The position numbers and the translations under genes were made by a program. From assembly GCA_029817715.1 (NCBI GenBank), contig JARUPY010000602.1, positions 2,187,501-2,251,500 on the forward strand: a DNA stretch of 64,000 nucleotides, given 5' to 3'. Positions 20,795-34,500 of the stretch are shown piece by piece; the stretch's first letter is position 1; each line of letters starts with the position of its first letter. The notes under the pieces are model-generated. The model was not told where the DNA came from. It saw only the letters and a list, made by a program, of their open reading frames with translations, and made no database searches. This DNA is from Melastoma dodecandrum (taxonomy: Eukaryota > Streptophyta > Magnoliopsida > Myrtales > Melastomataceae).

Positions 20795-23700
20795 TCACCG
20801 ATATATGCCGCCATATGGCTGCTGGGCATAGCTGCCGGGACCTCCCATGGGGTTATAACCCCCGGCCATTGGGTTCGGGCCAGGGGGAGGCATGTTGGGT
20901 CGTTGCATCTGCATGGATTGTCCCATCCCCATATTCATGTTCATGCCGCCATAGCCTCCCCATCCTGAGGTGGACCCAACTACCACGGGGCTCAGAGGAG
21001 GCCTTAAAGAACCTGCCCCAGCTCGGCCAATACCGGATCCTGATCCCATTGCTTTACCCATCATGACATTAGATACTGATGCAGTGGTAACGGAGGTCTT
21101 CTCCAGTCTCTTCTCCTTCCGATTCAATGCCTCAAAGTCGACTCCGATATCTGCTGTTGGATTGGTTTTGGCTGCACCATGGAAAATCTCTCATTGAACA
21201 GGAGATTAACAAAATAGAAAGGGCAACATCAGACAGAAAAATACTCACGTCCAGATATATTCAAATCGACTAGTCCCCGGTTAAGTGTGTCAGCCCATAT
21301 AGTCGACTTTGGCTGAAAATTTTCTTTGGGAGGTTGAGGGGTAACTGGCTGAGAATTGACCACAGCGCCTTGTCCGGTTTGTGGAGGAACAGTGCCTAGG
21401 CCATAAATTTGGGGCTGCAATCCACCAGCACCATAGAAGTTGCCTGAAGTAGCAGGGACCAAGGTCGGAGCACTCACTGGTCCACTTGTACCAGTCCCGT
21501 AAGGATTCATGACAGCAGTAGGAAGAGCAGCCTGTGTTTCCGCAGGTAAAGGGGCTGGCAATGCAAGAAGACCATCTAAGATATCTACATTTGGGTCAGG
21601 TGTCGAAAACTGCTGCGGCAATGATTGTTGACTTCGAAAGCCAGAAAACGGACCACCAGCAGATGATGGACCACCATTCACTTGAAACGGAGAATCACCA
21701 AAAGGATCTTCAAAAACCTGTACCTCATGTAAAATTATATTGACAGATCATTAATTATACAGATCAAATTGTATCTAATAAATCATAACTTCGATGCATG
21801 GTCAAGCTTAAATGGTGTGGCTAGGGGTGTGCACCTGTCATACCTGTTTTGTACTAGGCGAGTTTTGTGCCAATGTAGGAAAACTTGAAGTTGAACCAGA
21901 AAAACTTAAGCTATGGAGTTCCGTTTCCGCAGTTAAAGGTGTAATGGGAACAAGAGCTAGTGTATTGTCTGACGATGGATCTGAAAAGGAGCCAAACAAA
22001 TCTGTATCCGCCATCTTCGAGGATGCAGGTGAACCTGCATAGAAACAAGGTAATAACGATGCAACTGCTTCCACATCAAACATGCATCAATCCACACAAT
22101 TGAGCTAGTTTGTTAATCTTACTGGAAAAGGGGCCACGAGGGTTAAAATCAAATGCACTGTCAGTTGATTCTGCAGGGGGTACAAGTGAACCAGAAACAT
22201 TCTTCTCGATACCAGCATTACTGCCTGGAGGAGGAGGAGAGGGCGATTTAGGGGCTGGTGAAGTCGCCTTCTCCACATCCCTGCAGATTGGAATTTAATT
22301 ACAAAGGTCGGAAAAGAAAGTCTTGCAAAATCACTCCACACCATTGTCCATCTTACTTTAATTCCTCATCAGGACTCCTAGAGTCATTGACAGCTTCTTC
22401 ATATTTGGGTAGCGTAGCAAGATTCTGCTCCGAAAATTTCCTATCAAGTTGTAAACATGAGAAATACACATTATTTCTGTGGCAACATGACATAATTCAT
22501 AAAAAGTGCAGCAACAGGACATACCGAGGAAGTTGCTGACCATCGTCGCATCCCTGGTCGCTTCCTCTTTCTGAACTTTTACCTCTTGAGGCAGACTGAT
22601 AGTCATCCGTGCTTCTACTTCTCTCGTGACGGCTGTCATCTCTGTCAGTATCTCTGCCAAAACGATCCTCCCGGCCATATCTGTCTCCAGCATAAGAATA
22701 CGAATCCCCATTTCTATAGCGGTCGTCATCTCTACCCCATTCTCTCCCTCCTCTGTCACTATATCCATCACGATCATAGTCTCGGCTCCCATAACGACCT
22801 CCATATCGGAACTCATCTTGCTTACCACCATATCCTTCGGAGTCCGAGTATGATCTTGGCCTATACATACCTCCGGTAGAAGCAATGCTCCTAAACCTGA
22901 TTCGATTAACAGAAATTAGAGAACAAAACCATTTACTTAAAAGGTTAGAAAAGCAAGAAATCCTCTGGAATAGTAATCTTGTGCCTAAAAAACCTTCATT
23001 CAGAAGAACACTCCTTGTTGGCCGTCATGTATAAAAAATACTTGCACATCATAAATATGAATACTGAATGCATTAACAGAGGAGGTACATGCCAAGAGAA
23101 TACTGTTTAAACATACTTGTCTCTGTTAGCAGCAGCCTTCTGTCTCACTTCAGCAATCCGATCTTTGTCATGGACGAGTACAACAAGAGATTGAGACTTC
23201 TTTCTCACATTGTTCCCTTGATCCCTGCCTTTGGAATCAATGTACTGAAAACAGGACAAAGTCTGAAACACGAGTAATGCAGTTAATGGAGATAAACCAC
23301 ACTGCAGTAACCAGAAAAGACAGTTCTTCGGAAAATATATGGGACAGCGAATGGGAAGAATAATAGTCGAGGAATTACTTGAATTTGGTAAGCATGTTCT
23401 CTGATATCATCAATCACGCGTTCAGAACCATTTGCTACCAGATACTCCAGAACAGTCATAGCCTGAATTTCAAACAAGAAAATACATTACACCTTTAATG
23501 TTCTGCATTGATCAAAGATGCATTAGAAACACTCCTAGTGGAACAACAAATTCCAAAGCTGCACTTCTAGACATTAAATAATAAAAACAGAATCCCTGTA
23601 TAGTTTGTGGGATGGATAACATTTATCTGATTCTTAGAAAGTGTTCCAGGTTCAATCAATCGATAAATTAAGGGGAATTTGGAAGAACTTTGCCCTTTCC

Positions 23701-24554
23701 TGAACCAACTTCGGGGAAGGCTAACCTGAGCACAGGTAATATGCAATCTCAGAGCTGGATCAGGCAGCAACAGAAAGATCCAAAGTTTCAGAAAATTTAC
23801 TCAAATGAGAGTGCAAAGTGATATGACACAAAAGAGGTGATGGGGTAAAATGTGAAGCACTATACAACACAACTGAATTAAAAAATAGCCTTCCCCGATA
23901 ACTCAAACCAAACCATGCCTACTTAGACAACATCAACTCCTAGCTCCTCTTTTGTACATGTAGTAGAAATGTCAGTCAAAGACTCTCGGATCTAAATAAT
24001 AGGTAATTCAGTAATATTTGCTGAAAATAAATGAGTGGCAACCTTGTAGACATGGCGCCAATTCTTCCCATTGTCGTTCATCCGTTTCCATATGACTGAC
24101 ATAATCATTTGGTATTCATAACTGTAGAACAAATTAACTATTAGTTAGTTTCTAGAAGATCACAAACTTTTCACGAGGCCTTCTACAAAATCATGTCTGG
24201 ATCTGGGATTACCTGTTTGTAGATGCATGCGCTATCTGAGCAAGAAGGGTACCGTGGGGACCCCAAGGTTCATTGCTGGTGGCATCTAGAACCTGTCGAA
24301 TGAAAGAGGAAATGAGGGTTCAATTCACTTCCCTTTCCCATCCGGTAATAGATAGCAAAGAAATTCCAAGGGAAGAAGGAGTAAATTACTTTTTGCTCGA
24401 TTGTAGGAACTTTAAGCACCTTCTTGTTTACCTCTCTCTTTCTGGGAAAATGCAGGACATATATCAGATTGAAAACAAGGATTGCCCAATGTAAACACGT
24501 TATGGCTCAGAAAACTCACATTTCCCGGACAGTCTGATCGAAGGCCTTCTTCAT
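20795..24554 (-). CDS. Clathrin interactor EPSIN 2/3-like (ENTH domain protein)
   Basis: Clathrin adaptor that binds phosphoinositides and bends membranes in vesicle formation. Twelve exons join to 708 aa: 24554-24520, 24441-24390, 24292-24213, 24121-24043, 23462-23379, 23262-23117, 22896-22525, 22440-22357, 22280-22123, 22034-21844, 21717-21249 and 21171-20795. The ENTH domain is residues 1 to about 155 ([77 protein letters not shown]). An Arg/Asp/Tyr/Gly-rich linker follows (exon 7), then a Ser/Pro-rich region, a DPF adaptor motif (VFEDPFGD), and the EPSIN2/3 signature [20 protein letters not shown]. The tail is Gly/Met/Pro-rich and ends GGIYR. It is shorter than the Arabidopsis EPSIN2/3 proteins as I recall them. 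Confidence 0.92.
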
Positions 24555-26108
24555 TGTAGCTTCTTATGGAACCAAATTTGCTTCGTGTGGCAGAAAGATG
24601 CAGGTAATATGAGGCCGGTTCGGAATACGATTTCCTGAAAGGAAAAGAATGGCATGGTTTTATACAAAATAGACAATCTTTCCGTGCTAAGCACAAATCT
24701 AACATTCTATTCACAAAGTCCTATAAACTGCACCGAATCCCAGATTTTCATTCATATAACGAATCCTCCTTCCACGTATCATTGGATCAGAGCAGAAGAA
24801 CCCCGACCACGAATGCCGACACCACAGACAACGAATCGAGCCTCCAATGCCCATTTTTCGCAAGAACCAATTCCCTTTTCCACGAACCAAATGGAAATAT
24901 TGCCCGAAATGATGACACCCAGTAACTCCCAGACATTGTTCGCCTCATCTCAAGATGCAACAATTCCGGGCGATCCGGTAACTCCCAGAACAAATAAAAT
25001 GGCGCCAACCCCGTATCAAACAAATGATGGACACCCATCGGCAGGAACAAACAAAGAAAGAAGAAAAAAACAGGGCATGACAGAAGATTCGATCTTTCAG
25101 ACAGAAAGAACCTTTCGAACCGGCTCCAAAAGATGACTCTTCAACCTCAACCTTCTCTTCTCTTCTCCTCTCTTCTTCCTTACCAAGTATGAATCTGGGG
25201 AATTGGGAGCTGGGAATTCGACGCCAGACAGAGAGAGAGACAGAGACAGAGATCGACAGGAAGGAATGATATGCGCCTTCTTTTTCGTGGGGTGTATGTA
25301 AGAAAGAATTGACAGCGCAGCTTCCCACCGCTGACAGATGACGCAGACACACCCGAATGGAAAAAATTATGTGCGGAAAGCTTTATTCTTTCCTTCTTAC
25401 CTCCTCGTCTCGTCTGTTCAATTACATTGCCAATTAAGAGGCAAGGACGTTGGATTTATTACATTTGCCTATTCAATTGGTAGCTGTCAATGAAGCTTCT
25501 TCCATAACAAACACCATCCTCATCAGATAAAGAATGATTAGTGTTAGGTATTGGTTGCGTTATTAATCAAATACTTGGAGATTAGTTTAGATTAAACCTT
25601 ATCACATGAGTCTTACTAATACTTTTTAAACAGGAGACAACGAAGGGAAGGGTTACCCGGTCTTAATCAAAGGTTGGACAGACATAAATGACAAAACTCA
25701 ACCCAACTCGAAAGCAGCGGGCTGACCATCAAGTCTATAGCCATACATTGGAGGTCTGTATCTCCGTACTTGAAAAAAAAAATTTACGAAAATTATCTGA
25801 ATGCCGTTTTAAAATTGTCGCGAGAGACCTAAGAACTTTTAAACAAATTTTAACCAAAATCGTTGTCCGAGTTCTTTGTAATTGGGAGTCGAGTAATTTT
25901 AGAAAATCGAACGTAAATTCTCCTGCCAAGTAACCATATTTAGGTACAACCTTCCCAGAAACAATCCTTGTATAAAGCTTTTTCCCAGGAAGAATATTCA
26001 TAGCGTTGAATTTAAGACCAAAATCATCATTCTTACAACCTAGTCATCTGCTGGCTTTTTTGAATGCTCGCCTAGTTTGCTCAACTGGGAACATACAGAC
26101 AACGGTAG
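24555..26108. other. EPSIN 5' UTR and promoter; PAM16 3' region
   Basis: The EPSIN 5' leader probably reaches about 25200, where a CT/GA-rich stretch lies. From 25500 to 26100 the DNA is AT-rich and without genes. Frames at 24654-25136 (plus) and 24945-25352 (minus) resemble no family and lie in UTR or promoter. Confidence 0.45.
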
Positions 26109-28190
26109 TTAAAACGTTCCACTCGGAGGGCCTTCACCCTTACCATGGTAAACGGCCTCCAAGCACTCCTTTGCACGGTGAACCTTCGACTGTACGTAGA
26201 AGCTCCCATTTTTGGCGTTGCTCTCGAATAAGGTGTCGTATTTCTACAACATAAGAAAACAATCAAATAGGGTAAGCAACAGAGATGTTGGGTCAGATAT
26301 TTATGACAGAGAAAAGGTAGTTCGGGCGAGACAAGACAAACCTTCAGTATCTCCTCCCATGCAGTTTCCTCGCTCACACCAAGTACCTGTCTCGCCTCCT
26401 GTTCTGTCATGGCCTTACTTGCCCTCCGGATGGTGTTCTGTATTGTTTCTTGGGCAACACCAGTTTTATTTGCATCTGCAATAAGTAGAAGACCGCCAAA
26501 CTGAGAGAAGCAAACACAGAACGAGAATCTTTCGACTTATCCTAAGAAATGAGCACACATGGATATTGATGAATCCTTATGGACATGACATATATTCAGC
26601 CACTCTGGAACATCAGATCCATAAATTTCTATATATGGGAATTGAGAGCAAAATCTGACGTAACAGAAAACAACGGAAACTTGTTACAAGGGAGATGGGC
26701 TACCCGTGAACCCAAGAGAAAGGCATGAAGAGAACTACAATAACAGTAACAGAAGTCTATCCCGTGCCTAACTGTCATTTGAGCACACAAAGAAGGCTGT
26801 TAACTGACTGAACAAAAAAGAAAAATCCACGATTTGAAGGATGAGAGCATATCTTCCAAAAATCCATCACGTCCAGCCATACACAGAAGATGATGGTCAT
26901 GTGTCCATGTTAAATTTGTAAATGCTGCTTCAATAAAGCATTATAGTTGCACAAGAAACAGATAAAAGGAATACTAATGACCACAAACTCAGGACTTCGC
27001 ATTAGAGGTAAAACGATGCACTTATGCAGAGAAACAAGCAATTATATGACAAGTATTGCCATCATTACAAATTTACAATGAACCTTGGCCCAGTTGAAAT
27101 ATGCCTCTTGTTGTATGAAATGGGCAGAAATTTTCACGCCAACGATCTAACCATGCCCCAGGTGGATCTCACAGGGCTCTGAAAATGGGAGGACAATTCC
27201 ATAACAACGCGCTCTTGCAGTTCATCGTTTTTATCTCTTATAGAAGCTCCCATAGGTTGCTTTCATTCTAAAATTTGTTCTAACTAATGAAGCCAAACCA
27301 ATTACGACCCCCAGATGGAAATGCTCTGAGCCAGAACATGTTAACAAATGGCTAGACTTAATAAGCTGGTTCTTACCTTGAATTTCTATTCGCTAATATT
27401 AAGGACCCACAGTGCCTATGAGGAGAATGGTCTCTTTAGATCTCTTCTAGAGAAGAGTTCCATGGATTTTGGTCATGTTGGAAGATTGAAATGTGACTAT
27501 CAAACCATTGACAAAAGCAGGGCTTGACAGAAACAGGATGTAGACTGCAGAACAATCTATGAGATTGTCCATGCTTTTGTCGAAAGGCCTGCACATAAAT
27601 TCATTATCCGCCTGACAGATTTTTTCCATTCCAAAAGAATAGGGCCGAATCTCACCGCCTCAAAAGAAAGAACGCTAGAGCTGCACATATCGTGGTCGAT
27701 GAAAGCCATGATGCACATCCAAGTCGCTGTTCGTCCAAAAACCAAAACCATGCATTCTTATGACTGCCAAACCCAGTATCCTTAAGGGTCTATTTATCCA
27801 ACTCATAAAAAGAAATCGAAGTCTTGAGTGCCCACACAAAACACATTTGCACCTAAATTCCGATGCGCTAACATGCATTTCGACCACTATCCGAATACTT
27901 TCATCGGCCCATTATTATAAACAATAAATGCAGGATTCCCAAAAGCTAAAAAACAGGAAAAAATCAACCCCCATCAAGGATCAAGAGGAAACCTACTCGC
28001 CAAAGCCTGTCGGTAAGCCTGAAAGACAGCCCTCGCCAATATACCACCGCCCATCACAATCAAGTTTGCCAAAATCTTCGCCGCCTACAAGGAAAGACAT
28101 GAAAAAACAAACAAAAATCAGAGACCCAAAATCGAAACCCGACAACGAACGCCCTTCGAGGAGAAAGGCAGGGATTAGGGGACATACCAT
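26109..28190 (-). CDS. PAM16: Mitochondrial import motor subunit PAM16/TIM16
   Basis: J-like subunit of the presequence translocase motor at the matrix side of the TIM23 channel. It holds and restrains the J protein PAM18. The Arabidopsis homologue is also known as MUSE5. Four coding exons: 28190-28188 (the ATG alone), 28084-27997, 26475-26342 and 26243-26109, giving 119 aa. The N-terminus (AAKILANLIVMGGGILARAV) is the membrane-associated segment. Then come VAQETIQNTIRRASKAMT and the degenerate J domain (EQEARQVLGVSEETAWEEIL, KYDTLFESNAKNGSFYVQSK). It has the usual family length. The first coding exon being just the start codon is unusual but phase-consistent, because the next exon restores M-A-A-K. 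The third intron is long, about 1.5 kb. Confidence 0.92.
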
Positions 28191-28598
28191 GTTGGATGTT
28201 GTGAGTGTACGGGGAAAAGGGTCGGAAACCTTGATAAATTAAGACAAGAAAAGGATGGAACTGCGATCGCCCGCCGAGTTAAGGTTCGTGGTATCAGGGT
28301 GCTGTCTGCAAGACCGGCGGCCGGCGGCCAGCTGCACAACATAAAACCTTCTCCACGCTAAACTGATATGAATAATGGTTAAATTTTTAAAACATTTTAT
28401 AATATTAAACGTAATTTTTATTTTTAACAATACTTTAGATTTTTAATTTTATTTAACTACCTGGCTCCCATTCCTCCGTGTCCCAACCTTCGATTGGCGC
28501 TCCTCGGTTTCTCCTCCGCCGTTGCCGCGACCTCTTCGACACCGCCGCTGCCGTGACCTCTTACGCCTTCCTCCGTTTGGAGGTGGTGGCGTGAAAAC
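28191..28598. promoter_or_regulatory. Putative bidirectional promoter, PAM16 / DAG lipase
   Basis: Only 408 bp separates the two divergent start codons. It must contain both 5' UTRs and any core promoters. The middle (about 28380-28460) is AT-rich, flanked by GC-rich sequence on both sides. No TATA box can be assigned firmly. Confidence 0.55.
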
Positions 28599-31500
28599 AT
28601 GGACAGTATCCCATGGATCAACAAACTCAGGTACTCCGCCATCGTCCTCACCCTCTCCAACCTCCTCCTCTGCCTCCTCGGCTCCTCCCTCTTACTCTCC
28701 TCCTGCCGCCCCCGCGGCACCCTCCCATCCGCCTTCGTCCCCATCCTCGCCGCCCTCCGCCTCTTCACCATGGTCAATACCGCAGCCGCGCAGGTCAGTA
28801 CGGCAAGGATCGTCATACGGTCTTCCGAGAGCGTCACTGTTGATGCCGTCACCAGGATCGAGCGTCGGGTAATGGCTTTTGTCCCTGTTCTCGTTCTTTT
28901 GTTTTTCTTCTTTTTGGATTAGGATGGCATTGGAATCTTCTCCGTTGCGGGGAATTTAAGTAATTCAGATAATGAGGTGAAATTTTTTTGGTAGACTGGA
29001 GATTCTATTCTTTCCTCCGTTAGAATTGACCTACATAAGCTTTTGAGTTTTGATCATGCCCCCATCTTGGTTGGATTGAGCGCTTTGACGGATCATGATT
29101 TCACAGTTTGGCATGTTTGCGTGGCACCAGTATGGCTTCAAATGTTCCTTTGCATTCGACATTCATTGAGCAGCTTGTGTGGGTGTAAGCATGTATGACA
29201 TACTCATCATGTTCGCCAATCTTTTATTTACCATAATAAGAATTCCAATAACCAATCAAATTATGGGAAATCTTGTCCATAATGCTGGTATTAGTTCTTT
29301 CTCGTTGAGAAGGGATAAACATATCATTTTATCTGTTATGTGACATGGAACATGCGAGTGTGACTTTAATATTATCTCTTTTAACAAATGAACAGGTGAA
29401 GTACAAGAAATGGATTTGGTGGACGAGAGTGGCAATGCTTATTACAGTATTGCAATTTACTTGTGCAATATTTCTCCTGGTCCAGATGTTTGACTCCGTT
29501 TCCCCTAATGATGAAGCAAGTGATTGCATCTATGGTAAGTGAGTTTGGAGGTTTGTATGGTCTTACTATTAGTTTGTAAAAATATTTGAAAAATACGGTT
29601 CCAATTTCGAGAACTCCCTAAATGCCGCCCCTAAGTCATGGGTTTGCCTAAGTTGCGGTTTCAAACCGTGACTTTAGGTCACTTGGGAAAGTATTGTTGA
29701 GTGTGAAGCCTCCCTGACATTCTATGAAAGTCATAATTTGAAACCCCGACTTTGCTGTGCAACCGCGACTTGGGCAAATTTAGTAAAAATCTGCAAGTGG
29801 GTGGCATTCTCGACGTTCTATGAAACTTGCGTTTTGAAATCGCAACTTAAACAAATGTTGCCAAAGTCGTCGTTTTAAACCACGGCATCTTTGTAAATGA
29901 AAGTTGCAGTTTGATACCGCAACTTAGGGGCGGAATTTATGGACAAAAGTAGAACCGTTTTTCACATTTTTTTTTTGGGACTAACGGTAAATCCATACAA
30001 ATCTCAGTGAGTTTGTGCACATACTTGCTGGTCTTTAATTTCCAGAGGCGAGCTCTGTTGATGTTTAGTAACAGAAAACCTAGAAACTATGGCTTTGTTT
30101 CTGCTCACAATTTCACTCGAGTATACTGGTTGTCAAAAGAAAGACGTATGATACCTGCCAATTTGATAAAGCCTAGAAAAGATAGGGCTTTCATGCCAAC
30201 TGACAACATTGTCAATTCTGTAACAAGAGCATCATGACTTTGCTCTGCTGTTTTATTTAGTCAATAAAGGTACTCTGAACTGAAGAAAATGTCATGGTAT
30301 GGTATTGAGTTTTCCTTTACTTCTAGCAGATTCCGGGAAATCTCGCACCACGTTACTTGTATTCCTGGCCATGACATTTTTTGTGCCTCTAGCACACTTT
30401 TTTGCTGGATCGGACGTTTTAAGATGGAGATCGTTCTATTCAACGGAAGATAATGTATGGAAGGCCCACTATCATGAGCTTTTTGATAATGGCATGCGGG
30501 AGGCATTATGCTGTTTGGGACGAGTAAAATATTTGTATGTTGCCTGCTGTTTCGTCTGTTTTTTGGTCATCTTTGCTTTTGGTTTATTTACTGACTTTTG
30601 ATGTTTTCTAGGACGGTAATGGAGGAAGATGAAATTTACTCGGTGGCACGACTGCTTGGGGATCTTGTTGCGTATCGAGCATCAGGCACAGGGCACTTGG
30701 AGCTATTGGCAGGTCTCTCATTTTAAATGTTTTCTCATGTTTCTGACCCTAAACTGGTTGCACGTTCTGCATCCTTTTTTATCCCCTTCAACTTGTTTGT
30801 CATTTTGCATTTGTTATGCAAAGTTTTTTTCTGGCAGAGGGGTTTCAGCTCTGCATCAGCTATAGATGGAAATATGCAAGACGTTTATGCATTCAAAATT
30901 TTTTTTTAGACTCTTAGTGTACTTTACTTGGATGGGATAGACAAAAATTGCTTGAAGTGAGATGAAGGTATATGATTGACATGGCATAACCATGTTGTGG
31001 TTCTCAAAATGTAAATCTCTTAAAAAAAAGTAATAAAGAACAACGCAGACATTTATCCCGAAAAAAAAAACAAGCAACAGTGACAATTTTGATCCGTGTA
31101 GCTGCTTCACCTAATGAGATTTAAACCTTGGTTGTTGTCTTGCAAAAGAAGATGATTCCCACATTTGAGAATCTACTTGATGTAATCACCGGAGCTCAAC
31201 AGAATACACATTTTAACTAATATGTGCGGGTTTCTTTTTTGTCAGTTCAATTATTTTCAACTGTGCAGCTCCATCACTCACATACATTCGGTTGCAGGAC
31301 TAGCATTATTCCGGAGGGATGGTCATGCATCAAAACATTATGAAGGACTTGTAGAGGCACATAGGGAACAGATTGAAGAGGCTGCCAGTCTTCACAAATT
31401 TGCTGTAGCTGCCTATACGGTACTTGGGTGTTCCTTGGTGCTCTTTTTCAGTTGGCGAATCTGTTGGTTGGCGATACCTCCTTTTCATTCTTAAGTATTT

Positions 31501-34500
31501 GTAGCATGCAGGGCCCTCTTCTTGATATTGGTAGAAATCCCCTTTCCTTTCCATGTGTTTGGCTATATAGGCAGGGGATATTGGCTCCTTGGTTCCGAAG
31601 CAGGTTTTCCTCTCATCCTCACTTTCCTTTGCTTCAGTAAATAAAAATTGAAGTTATTTCATGCTGCTCATGTAAATGTAAATAATCAAACTGTCAACAC
31701 GGAACAAATTTGCATGTGGATTTGGTGCATGGAAAGCATCTCCATTTTTTAGGTGTCCCATCCTACGTAATCCGTGGCATGACACTTTAGCTATCAGAAA
31801 TTTAGCACATATATAACACATCTATGTATTATCCCATTTTTAAAATGCTAAAGACAATCGCTATTTTGTCCTTGAGTTTAACTATAGTCTTTGAATAGCC
31901 TAGTGGATGTTTTGTATTGAAACTGAGGCCTCACTTGGTCTTGTATACCTGAAAAGCAGATCCAGATGAGCCTACTGACCCGATTTATATGTATATGTTG
32001 ACCTGGTTTCTCACATATTTGGATTATCGTTGCTGTAATCTTTGTATATATGAAAAGAGCTGGCGTTTTTTTATAGAATTACTGGAGAAAACCAATTTGG
32101 CATTAGCTTCATGCTTTCCGTCTACTTCCTTTCTATGCTTTATTTGTCTGGTTTATTTTCTGTTTTATTCCCCAGGTGGCCAGTGCTGCAGGGTGATAAT
32201 TGGTGGCGTGGTCATGCTGCTGCCTTTCTAAAGTATTTGAATTTGCCCCCTACCGCTCTCCGATGTGGTCGTGTGTCTCAGGTGAGTTTTAGCTCTCTTG
32301 TATTATTTAATCTATCTTTTGATATTCTTCTGGCTTTTTTATTGAGCGTGGACGTCTATGTTTCCTTCAAAGATATTTTCTTCATTTTTTGTAATAAATA
32401 TTCAAATTATACCAAAGAAAAGTTACAAATTAATTTACAGATTTTGTCTTAATTCATGCATGTTTGCAGGGAAAATGTGAAGCTGCTTATTTCATTGTTG
32501 TTGTACATCAACTGCGAACAGTGGTGATTGCTGTTCGTGGTACAGAGACACCCGAAGATCTTATTACAGATGGCTTAGGCCAAGAATGCACCCTTCTCGC
32601 TGAAGACTTACGAGGGTTGACAAAGTACGCTTCTAATTCACTGATTCTGTAGCAATAATGGCTTGCATTTTATTGTTAAGTTGGTAACTGATAATCAACT
32701 TGAATAATTAGTGGCCTGGATGAAGCTTTCTGTTGGAAACAATATCCAGATTCACGTGCTTATCCAGTAAACATACATGCTGAAGCGATTATAACTCAAA
32801 TATGTTGTTAGAGATTGTGTAGATTAGAAGCACAACCCTTTTAAAGGATATGTGTATAGTTATACATCCTAGGCAGCAAACGGACAACTTATTTGTTGAT
32901 ATGCCATTAATCACTAGAACTGAAGTATTATTTTCGATACCATAGCCGGTAACATAAAGAATCAGAACATTCATCTAACATGTATTCGTAATCAACTTGT
33001 TGGCTGAAATCTATCTTTGTTCTTTTTGGGCCATTTGACATGGTTTTCCTTGAAAAAGAAGTGGCCAAAAGCCAACAAGTAAAGGGAGCCTAACACCTTT
33101 ATTCAATTGGAGTTTGAAGAGTATGGTTTGGACAGGCTATTACTCTGTCCTCCTTCATCTGATACTTTTGTAGATCAAAGTTGGGCCCATCTCTCCTTTT
33201 GGATCGGGATTTCATAGCTGGCTTTGTATTGAGCTGGAGATTGGTCGACATTCAGGCTTTGCTTTTACTAATAAATAGATTTAGCCTCTGTACTGGCAAT
33301 ATACATAGGTTTCAATTCATGAGAAGAGTCTTTTCAGCACCTTAGAACTGACTAGGGAACTAACATTGGAAGTTAAGAGCAGCGGGACTTTCTTTATGGG
33401 GAAAAAGACCATGGGCATAGATTTTCGGTGAAAAGTGACTATTCTTATTGGAAAATGCTGACATTTTTGCATAAATTCCTGTCATTCATGATATTGAATA
33501 AAAAATTATTACCATAATTGCAGCATTAGTTGCCTTGATACGAGCCCAGGAGTTGAAACTGGTCTCCATTATGGGCACAGCGGGATTGTTGAAGCTGCAA
33601 GAGATCTTGTTCGGCAAATTGAAGGAAATCCAGGTGGCAGTGGTTCGTGTAGTCTTTGTTTGGCTTTGGTGTTATTACTGGTGTCTTTCTTGGCCTTTCA
33701 TCCTAAGAATTTCCTACTGAAGAAGGCTATGGAGATGCATGCTTTCAGCTTCTAATGTCATTCAGCTGCCTGAAAAAGATGGGGTTAACTCTATTGTTTT
33801 TTTGAGCTATGTAAGCATGGGACACTTAGCCGACGGCATTGCTTCTGGCAAATAGTTGAACAAACTCCTGATAAAATGTATAAGTTGAAAGAAATTTCTT
33901 ACTGGCTCGGGATGATTAGGTTGCATAGGCCTGGCATTTAAAATAAACCACTGTATGAACTGCAATAGTTATAATTCATTGCTCTTAGTCTTTGTCGTTG
34001 TAGTAATGTCCCGTTACTATCTTCCACTGGCTGGTTCCAACTCTTAACACCTCTACCTGTTGATTTAGATTGTCCAGAAGACCCTTCAACTGGTAGGATC
34101 CTCTCCTCATTGCTGGGATCAGGATGTGAGTGTGAAGAGTATAACTTACGGATAGTGGGGCATTCACTTGGCGGTGCCATTGCCACCTTGCTGGGAATTC
34201 AAGTACGGCCTTGAAATTCCTATTTATCTTTTTCCATGTACAGGCTTATCTTTAGCACGTGCAGGGTAACTACAAGGGCATATGTTCTGTTTATGGTGCC
34301 GACAAAATAATTACTTTGTAATTTTTCCTGCAGCTCAAACATCTGTACCCAAATCTGCGCGTGTATGGGTTTGGTAGTCTCCCATGCGTCGATTCTGCTG
34401 TTGCAGCTGCATGTTCAGACTTCGTCACGAGGTAAATCAAACGCTGTAGACTCAATATTTCCACTGACAACCTGCTATTTGATAAATACTATCTGCTCTG

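Noticed and set aside
29396..30534. Lipase gene disrupted by the transposon
   Set aside because: The element lies wholly within intron 2 and the donor GTAAGTG and acceptor remain, so the reading frame is intact.
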